Positions 1-4,072 of a stretch of 6,171 nucleotides of DNA are shown here, piece by piece; position 1 is the first letter of the stretch; each line of letters starts with the position of its first letter. The translations under genes were made by a program, and so were the position numbers. This DNA is from Paracoccaceae bacterium (GTDB lineage Bacteria > Pseudomonadota > Alphaproteobacteria > Rhodobacterales > Rhodobacteraceae): contig DQCI01000285.1 of assembly GCA_003545125.1 (NCBI GenBank), positions 5,331 through 11,501 of the forward strand, in the 5' to 3' direction. The notes below the pieces were generated by a model. It did not search any database. It had not been told where the DNA came from and was given only the letters and a program-made list of their open reading frames with translations.

Positions 1-22
1 GTTCTCAGCCCGTTCTCAGCCC
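1..22. repeat. 11-bp tandem duplication overlapping the VanZ-like stop codon
   Basis: Two perfect copies of gttctcagccc lie head to tail at 1-11 and 12-22. Read on the minus strand, the unit is GGGCTGAGAAC; its first copy contains the TGA that ends the VanZ-like gene, and the second follows directly. More copies could lie left of the window. Confidence 0.85.
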
Positions 23-417
23 CGGTGTCCGTCCGCGCCGCCCGCGTGGCGGGCCATGTAGACCCGGCGCAGCGTGGTCCCGAGGATGAAGCCGAGCGCG
101 ACGCCGATCCCGTCGGCCAGGAGGTCGGCGAATTCGGCCGAGCGCCCGGTGAAGGGCTGGATGACCTCGATGGCGCCGCCGTAGAGCACGGCGAGCACAC
201 CGACCCAGGCCGCCACGCGCGGCCAGAGCGCCGCTGTCGGGAGAACCAGCACGAGGAAGGCGACGAGATGGGCGAGCTTGTCCCAATGAAAATCGCCGCG
301 CGGCAGGTGCGGGGTCGGCGTGAGTGTCAGGATGCCGATCAGGACGGCGATGGCGAGGGTCGAGACAAGCCAGACCGTCCGGGCATGCCGGGCCAGACCT
401 GACGTGGCCTTCGCCAT
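16..417 (-). CDS. VanZ-like family small integral membrane protein (133 aa)
   Basis: This is a small polytopic inner-membrane protein of the VanZ-like family. Four hydrophobic segments are visible at about residues 14-32, 48-65, 68-87 and 99-117. Family-type polar motifs lie between them: DKLAHLVAFL (46-55), and Glu84 followed by QPFTGRSAEFADLLADG (87-103), with the usual Gly-Arg and two Asp residues. The tail is short and rich in Gly and His. The biochemical role of VanZ-like proteins is not settled; the name comes from a teicoplanin-resistance protein, and homologues are frequent in polysaccharide and exosortase-type loci, which fits this setting. I chose the ATG at 417 because homology begins just after it and a weak GGAAAG (428-433) lies 10 nt upstream. 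An in-frame extension to 543 adds 42 residues (Cys/His/Arg-rich at first) that do not look like VanZ and would cover the promoter-like site. The gene is the last of the minus-strand set, 357 bp beyond the ugd stop, and probably has its own promoter. Confidence 0.88.
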   Translation of the reverse strand: MAKATSGLARHARTVWLVSTLAIAVLIGILTLTPTPHLPRGDFHWDKLAHLVAFLVLVLPTAALWPRVAAWVGVLAVLYGGAIEVIQPFTGRSAEFADLLADGIGVALGFILGTTLRRVYMARHAGGADGHRG

Positions 418-472
418 GTATTCACTGCTTTCCACGTCGTCTCCAATCGGTCTCGCCGTCTGTCCGGCCAAG

Positions 473-502
473 TCTATATGGCGATGCCGGTTACAGGTGC
501 AA
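473..502 (-). promoter_or_regulatory. Candidate sigma-70-type promoter for the VanZ-like gene
   Basis: On the minus strand a TTGCAC box (497-502) is separated by 18 nt from TATAGA (473-478). Transcription would begin near 466 and leave a leader of about 50 nt before the ATG at 417. The -10 box stands out in GC-rich surroundings, but the -35 match is only partial. Assigned by eye. Confidence 0.35.
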
Positions 503-608
503 CAAACAGCTCCGTGTGCATCGCGTGTTTCGGGCGCAGGCACCGCCCCCCGCCCCCGCGCATCTCACCGCGGGCAGGTTACCCGGGCGTTACCGCAAGC
601 GTCGAAGA

Positions 609-631
609 CCCGCTGTGCGTCCCGCTGTGCG
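609..631. repeat. Short tandem duplication, 11 bp with a 1-nt spacer
   Basis: The sequence cccgctgtgcg occurs at 609-619 and again at 621-631, separated by a single t. It lies in non-coding DNA between ugd and the VanZ-like gene and most likely arose by replication slippage. No function is implied. Confidence 0.75.
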
Positions 632-774
632 GGCGGATCGTGACACCGGGAGACCGCTGGTGTCGGTACGCTCTGCGACCGAATGCCGCCTGTCGCCGTT
701 CACCGAGCGCACGGCCGGTGCAGTCCGCGCAGCGCGCGCGCCGGTCGCGCCCGGCTCATCTGCCGTCGCCGGGT

Positions 775-1941
775 TCAGTCGTTTCCAAACAGATCGCGTG
801 TGAAGACCTTGTCGGCGACATCCGCGATGTCCGACGTCAACCGGTTGGCAAGGATCAGGTCGGCCTCGGTCTTGAAGGCACCCAGATCGCCGATCACCCG
901 GGAGTGGAAGAAGTCGTCCGCTTCGAGAACCGGCTCATAGACGATCACCTCGATCCCCTTCGCCTTGATCCGTTTCATGATGCCCTGGATCGACGACTGG
1001 CGGAAATTGTCCGACCCGGCCTTCATCACCAGCCGGTAGATGCCGACGACCTTCGGCGCCCGCCGCACGACTTCGTCGGCGAGGAAGTCCTTGCGGGTGC
1101 GATTGGCGTCGACGATGGCGCGGATCAGGTTCTGTGGCACCTCCTGGTAATTCGCCAGAAGCTGCTTGGTGTCCTTGGGCAGGCAATAGCCACCATACCC
1201 GAAGGACGGGTTGTTGTAATGGGCGCCGATCCTCGGGTCGAGGCCGACCCCCTCGATGATCTGGCGTGTGTTCATGCCGCCGGCCATGGCATAGCTGTCG
1301 AGCTCGTTGAAGAAGGCCACCCGCATCGCGAGATAGGTGTTGGCAAAAAGCTTGATCGCTTCGGCCTCGTCGGCATCGGTGAACAGAAGCGCGATATCGT
1401 CCTCGATCGCGCCCTCGACCAGAAGCCCGGCGAAAGCCTCCGCCCGCGCGCTGCGTTCCCCGACGATGATGCGGCTCGGGTGCAGGTTGTCATAGAGCGC
1501 CCGGCCCTCGCGCAGAAATTCCGGGCTGAACAGGATCCGGTCGCTCCCCAGTTCGGCGCGCATGTGGTTCACGTAGCCGACCGGGATGGTCGATTTGATC
1601 ACCACGACCGCATCCGGGGCGGCCTCGAGAACGATCCTGGTGACCGCATCGACCGAGGCGGTGTTGAAGAAGTTCTCGACCGGATCGTAATCCGTCGGCG
1701 TCGCCACGATGACGAAGGCCGCGCCGGTCACCGCCGCTTCCAGATCGGTGGTGGCGGTGAGGTCGAGCTTGCGGTTTGCCAGGTAGTCCTCGAGCTCGGC
1801 ATCCTCGATCGGGCAAGTGCGCGCGTTGACCATCGCCACGCGTTCCGGCGTGATGTCGACGGCGACAACCGCGTGGTTCTGCGCGAGCAGCACGGCGTTC
1901 GACAGGCCCACATACCCCAGACCCACAACCGCGATTTTCAT
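775..1941 (-). CDS. ugd: UDP-glucose 6-dehydrogenase (388 aa)
   Basis: This cytoplasmic enzyme oxidises UDP-glucose twice with NAD+ to give UDP-glucuronate, a precursor for acidic capsule or EPS sugars. The N-terminal Rossmann fold starts at residue 1 with GLGYVG (7-12), and an acidic residue (Asp29) ends the second strand. Other family motifs are ATPTDYDP (80-87), KSTIPVG (116-122), SPEFLREG (139-146), and [21 protein letters not shown] (194-214) with the conserved Lys197 and Asn201. [10 protein letters not shown] (248-257) carries the catalytic Cys253. The NAD-binding C-terminal domain includes [15 protein letters not shown] (300-314) and ends with YTRDLFG-like FTRDLFGND. The length equals the 388 residues I recall for enterobacterial Ugd, and the motifs match that short class closely. 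The start is the ATG at 1941: homology begins there and AGGTGGAG (1949-1956) sits 7 nt upstream; an in-frame extension to 2049 would add 36 unrelated residues. All catalytic residues are present, so the enzyme should be active. Confidence 0.97.
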   Translation of the reverse strand: MKIAVVGLGYVGLSNAVLLAQNHAVVAVDITPERVAMVNARTCPIEDAELEDYLANRKLDLTATTDLEAAVTGAAFVIVATPTDYDPVENFFNTASVDAVTRIVLEAAPDAVVVIKSTIPVGYVNHMRAELGSDRILFSPEFLREGRALYDNLHPSRIIVGERSARAEAFAGLLVEGAIEDDIALLFTDADEAEAIKLFANTYLAMRVAFFNELDSYAMAGGMNTRQIIEGVGLDPRIGAHYNNPSFGYGGYCLPKDTKQLLANYQEVPQNLIRAIVDANRTRKDFLADEVVRRAPKVVGIYRLVMKAGSDNFRQSSIQGIMKRIKAKGIEVIVYEPVLEADDFFHSRVIGDLGAFKTEADLILANRLTSDIADVADKVFTRDLFGND

Positions 1942-1948
1942 CTCAACT

Positions 1949-1956
1949 CTCCACCT
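1949..1956 (-). promoter_or_regulatory. Ribosome binding site of ugd
   Basis: AGGTGGAG on the minus strand lies 7 nt before the ATG at 1941. It is the strongest Shine-Dalgarno match among the genes here and fixes the ugd start against the longer in-frame reading. Confidence 0.8.
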
Positions 1957-1964
1957 GATGGTGC

Positions 1965-1981
1965 GCCCGCTTCCGGCGGGC
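1965..1981 (-). other. Hairpin in the ugd leader
   Basis: A perfect 6-bp inverted repeat (gcccgc 1965-1970, gcgggc 1976-1981) encloses a 5-nt loop in the presumed ugd 5' leader, just upstream of the ribosome binding site. No T-tract follows. It may stabilise or tune the transcript, or be incidental in GC-rich DNA. Confidence 0.45.
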
Positions 1982-1995
1982 TGCGCTACCAAGGC

Positions 1996-2023
1996 TGTAT
2001 ACGCAGGTTTCGGGTCCAGTGAA
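1996..2023 (-). promoter_or_regulatory. Candidate promoter for ugd
   Basis: On the minus strand TTCACT (2018-2023) and TATACA (1996-2001) are separated by 16 nt. Each matches the sigma-70 consensus at four of six positions. Initiation would fall near 1989, giving a leader of about 48 nt that contains the hairpin at 1965-1981. It would let ugd be expressed apart from the kinase-like gene 156 bp upstream. Assigned by eye. Confidence 0.4.
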
Positions 2024-2097
2024 ACGCATGAAAGCCCGCAAGGCGGCAAGGGTCTGTCGCGCGATTGGAAACGGTGCGGGCGCGGCCGGTGTTTGGC

Positions 2098-3246
2098 TCA
2101 GCTATCAAATAGCGACAGACATTGCGCGATCGCGAAATCGGTGTCGCGATAGGTCAGCCGACAGGTCGGGTGCGCGCTGAGGGCGTGCAGGAGCGGCGCG
2201 ATCGACCGCGTGTTGCGCGATACCCGGCTGCCGGTCTGGATCAGCTCACGCAACGCCGCGTCGGGGGCGAGGGGCGTCAAGGCGTTGTCGCCGTCGGGCG
2301 CGTAACGCGGGAACACCAGCCCCGCGAGCCGCACGCCCGTGCCCACCGGTACCCGCGCCCTCGGGACGAACGCCCCCTGCCCGTCCCCCTCGGCGGCGAT
2401 GACGGCGCGCACCTGCGGCAACTGCGATGCGCCGGGCTTCAGGTTCGGCCGCGTCGGGAAGGCGAGCAGCGCTTCGCCGGTGATGTCTATCGCCACGTGA
2501 TCGTCCGCCGCCTGGGCCGCACCGGCCCCGAGCAGCAAGGTCGCGAGCGTCGACTTGCCGCTGCCGCTCGCCCCCGCGAAGACAAGCCCCGCCCCCTTCA
2601 CCGACATGGCGCTGGCGTGCAGATGAGCCGACACCCGTTCCGGCCCGCAGAGCGCATCCATGATCTCGCGCAGCAGATGGAAGCGCGTCAGCTCGTACCC
2701 CGCCACGCCCCAGATCGGCGCGCCGTGGCGAAACACCCCGTAGCCTTCGTCCTCCTCGATCACGTCGAGCCGCACCGGGGCCTCACCGGCCGCGCCGGCA
2801 ACCGTGGCCAATCCCATCGGGGCGAGCGCCCGGTCGAGGTCATCGACGAGGGCGGCATCCTCGCTGTGCAGGATCACCGCGCGGTCTCCGAGTGCCAGGC
2901 TCCGTGTGACACCGGCTTCCACCGGCCGGTGGGGAACCGCCATCGGAAACGGGCGCAGCGCGGTCAGGAACAGCCCGTCCGAGACCCACCGCGCCATCGT
3001 CCCCTCGACCGCGCCCCGCACGTCGCCCGCCGGCAGATCCAGCGCCGCCGCAATGGTCCCAACCGCCGCCTCGGCATCCGGCGTCGCGCGCAGATGATCG
3101 ATCAGCATCGCGCCGAACGCGTTGGTCGCGACCATCGCGCCGCTCGCGCGGTTGTGCACGATGACCGTGTCGCCGAGCGGCAGGCTTTCGACCTGCGAGA
3201 GCGCTTCGGCGAGGTCCGCCGGGGTGGTATCGGCACGCTGCGGCAT
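2098..3246 (-). CDS. PqqD-like domain fused to an HPr kinase-like P-loop domain (382 aa)
   Basis: This cytoplasmic protein has two recognisable parts. Residues about 20-97 resemble the PqqD fold: a beta-strand with VIVHNRASGAMVATN, a helix, then a winged-helix-like part ending RWVSDGLF. PqqD-like domains typically bind leaders of ribosomal peptides. Residues about 200-382 resemble HPr kinase/PEP-carboxykinase-type ATPases: LHASAMSVKGAG (209-220), a P-loop GASGSGKST (225-233), and ADDHVAID (247-254) with an acidic pair that would coordinate Mg2+. HprK proteins phosphorylate a Ser on HPr; here the substrate is unknown and no HPr gene is visible. The architecture recalls what TIGRFAMs calls the HPr-rel-A system (HprK-related kinase A plus a PqqD-type protein), which I cite from memory. 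The start is uncertain: the ATG at 3246 lies just before the PqqD homology but lacks a good Shine-Dalgarno; the frame stays open to 3402, adding 52 low-complexity Arg/Pro-rich residues. The small peptide gene upstream is a possible substrate. Confidence 0.78.
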   Translation of the reverse strand: MPQRADTTPADLAEALSQVESLPLGDTVIVHNRASGAMVATNAFGAMLIDHLRATPDAEAAVGTIAAALDLPAGDVRGAVEGTMARWVSDGLFLTALRPFPMAVPHRPVEAGVTRSLALGDRAVILHSEDAALVDDLDRALAPMGLATVAGAAGEAPVRLDVIEEDEGYGVFRHGAPIWGVAGYELTRFHLLREIMDALCGPERVSAHLHASAMSVKGAGLVFAGASGSGKSTLATLLLGAGAAQAADDHVAIDITGEALLAFPTRPNLKPGASQLPQVRAVIAAEGDGQGAFVPRARVPVGTGVRLAGLVFPRYAPDGDNALTPLAPDAALRELIQTGSRVSRNTRSIAPLLHALSAHPTCRLTYRDTDFAIAQCLSLFDS

Positions 3247-3441
3247 GTCAGGCAAGGCGGTCTGCCCGGGGGAGCGCGGCCGGCCGGGCGGCGCGCGGGC
3301 CGGGCGACGACATGGCTGCCGGAACTTGAGATGTTTCGTTGGCAAACACGGCGCGCGCTCCGAAATGGGTCCCGGACACATGCGGCGGCACGGTCTCGCC
3401 ACCCGCGGTTCGGCATCGCCCGACCGGTGGGGGACCGGCGA

Positions 3442-3470
3442 ACATTACCGGCATTCGTTCACTGTCTCAA
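3442..3470 (-). promoter_or_regulatory. Candidate promoter for the PqqD/HprK-like gene
   Basis: On the minus strand TTGAGA (3465-3470, five of six consensus positions) is followed after 17 nt by TAATGT (3442-3447, three of six). Transcription would start near 3435 and leave an unusually long leader of about 190 nt before the ATG at 3246. The weak -10 box keeps confidence modest. Confidence 0.35.
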
Positions 3471-3513
3471 TGCACAGCCCGTTTGCGGACGGCAGATCGC
3501 TTTCGGGCCGCCT

Positions 3514-3534
3514 GCGCCCGGCGTTCGCCGGCGC
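3514..3534 (-). other. Hairpin just downstream of the small peptide gene
   Basis: The arms gcgc+cggc (3514-3517, 3519-3522) pair with gccg+gcgc (3527-3534), with one bulged c at 3518 and a 4-nt loop at 3523-3526. The hairpin begins 7 nt beyond the stop codon of the small peptide gene. No run of T follows on the minus strand, so it is not a canonical intrinsic terminator. It could act as an attenuator or as an RNA-protecting 3' structure that keeps the peptide message more abundant than the kinase message. Confidence 0.5.
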
Positions 3535-3540
3535 GGCTTG

Positions 3541-3801
3541 TCAAAATGTGACACGCTTGTTGTTGCCACCGCCATTGCTCGAATTGCTACGGCCGGTACA
3601 CTTCCAGTGAGTCGGATTTTTGCTGCAGAACCTTGCCCACTTCTCCGGCGACCAATAAGCCGAGGCTGCGCTGACCAGACCGTCAGCGGTAACGATGGTC
3701 GCAGTTGCGCCACCAAGAGCTGCGGAGTACTTGGCAAGCGCTGCCAGGACTTCGCGTCGCGAACAGGTCTCTTCCTGGGAATCGTCGTTTCGAGCGGCCA
3801 T
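3541..3801 (-). CDS. Small protein with a twin-arginine-like export signal (86 aa); function unknown
   Basis: I do not recognise a named family. The N-terminus is polar, followed by SRREVL (14-19), which resembles a Tat motif. A hydrophobic stretch (about 19-47) rich in Ala and Gly ends in ASA (46-48), which could be a signal-peptidase site before Tyr49. The remaining 38 residues have three Trp (50, 55, 66), two Cys (59, 68) that could form a disulfide, and a flexible Ser/Asn/Gly-rich tail ending KRVTF. Alternatively the hydrophobic part is a leader read by the PqqD-like domain of the neighbouring gene, making this a modified-peptide precursor. The start is either the ATG at 3801 (GAGG 5 nt upstream) or a GTG at 3807 with GGAG (3816-3819) 8 nt upstream, adding two residues. 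By hand count the gene is about 58% GC, clearly below its neighbours, and uses codons such as AAT and ACA, hinting at transfer or relaxed codon use. A gene of this size could be spurious, but the signal-like architecture argues for a real one. Confidence 0.7.
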   Translation of the reverse strand: MAARNDDSQEETCSRREVLAALAKYSAALGGATATIVTADGLVSAASAYWSPEKWARFCSKNPTHWKCTGRSNSSNGGGNNKRVTF

Positions 3802-3996
3802 ACTCACCTCGGCTTCTCCGCGAACAATGTCCGCCCGATCCCGCTACCGTTGAATCAGGTCGGGATTTCGACGGCCCCGCGATCTCTTTTGGACGTTTTC
3901 GGGTCGGCCCACCCCCAGTGTGCAGGCGCATGCCGTACCGAGGTTCGCCGATGCCTGACGTTTTGGGTATTCGCCATTCTTTCGCCGTTATTTGTT

Positions 3997-4012
3997 TGGA
4001 TAAGGTCTTGCC
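3997..4012 (+). promoter_or_regulatory. Possible sigma-54-type (-24/-12) promoter element
   Basis: TGG at 3997-3999 is followed after 8 nt by TTGC at 4008-4011, so the GG and GC pairs have the correct 10-nt separation for RpoN. The middle of the -24 box (ATA instead of CAC) does not match. Transcription would begin near 4023, about 50 nt before the ATG at 4073. A chance match is possible; no enhancer-binding regulator is visible in the window. Confidence 0.3.
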
Positions 4013-4060
4013 GTTTCGGCGGTATTGTTTCCCGGGCGGAAATCCCGGTTTCGGAAACGG
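4011..4060 (+). repeat. Nested inverted repeats in the leader of the wzc-like gene
   Basis: An outer 7-bp pair (ccgtttc 4011-4017, gaaacgg 4054-4060) encloses an inner 5-bp pair (ccggg 4032-4036, cccgg 4044-4048). The right outer arm ends 12 nt before the ATG, so folding of the RNA could affect ribosome access; alternatively the arms could be a protein-binding site. A competing gaaa/tttc pairing (4039-4042, 4049-4052) also exists. Confidence 0.4.
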
Positions 4061-4072
4061 ATTGAGCAGTGC

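Larger units (their letters stand above)
418..774. other. Intergenic region between ugd and the VanZ-like gene
   Basis: This 357-bp stretch holds no gene that I can support. Reading frames cross it on both strands, but they are Arg/Pro/Ala-rich and look like GC-driven open frames. Visible elements are the promoter-like site at 473-502, an 11-bp direct repeat (cccgctgtgcg at 609-619 and 621-631), and a weak 6-bp inverted repeat (gacacc 642-647, ggtgtc 659-664). There is no T-tract that would make a convincing terminator after ugd. Confidence 0.6.
3247..3540. other. Intergenic region between the small peptide gene and the kinase-like gene
   Basis: These 294 bp hold a hairpin just past the peptide gene stop (3514-3534) and a promoter-like site (3442-3470). 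A 68-codon minus-strand frame starting at 3454 ends with a TGA at 3248-3250, one base before the kinase ATG. Its translation is Pro/Ala/Arg-rich and matches no family I know, so I do not call it a gene. I see no repeat or RNA gene here. Confidence 0.55.
3802..4072. other. Divergent control region between the peptide gene and the wzc-like gene
   Basis: These 271 bp separate the two diverging sets of genes and must hold promoters for both. The part nearest the wzc-like gene is unusually AT-rich (about 45% GC over 3961-4020, by hand count). It holds a sigma-54-like element (3997-4011) and an extended inverted repeat (4011-4060). For the minus-strand peptide gene I see the ribosome-binding candidates at 3805-3819 but no convincing -35/-10 pair. 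Frames open across the region give translations without recognisable domains. Confidence 0.6.

Noticed and set aside
642..664. Possible terminator downstream of ugd (gacacc/ggtgtc)
   Set aside because: The stem is 6 bp with an 11-nt loop, lies over 100 bp past the stop, and has no T-tract.
478..2022. 514-codon plus-strand open frame opposite ugd
   Set aside because: It lies antisense to a gene with full UDP-glucose dehydrogenase motifs. Its translation is rich in Arg, Asp, His and Val with no recognisable domain, as expected from the complement of a high-GC gene.
2036..2046. Possible terminator after the kinase-like gene (ccgc 2036-2039, gcgg 2043-2046)
   Set aside because: The stem has only 4 bp and is followed on the minus strand by GCTTTC rather than a T-run.
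3541..3801. Small protein as a classic lasso-peptide precursor
   Set aside because: There is no lasso cyclase or leader peptidase in the window, and the C-terminal part lacks an obvious ring-forming Gly-to-Asp/Glu arrangement. A more general modified-peptide or Tat-exported role remains open.
2122..4065. 647-codon plus-strand open frame opposite the PqqD/HprK-like gene and across the peptide gene
   Set aside because: Its translation is Arg/Gly/Pro-rich and without domains, and it runs through two intergenic regions and antisense to two better-supported genes.
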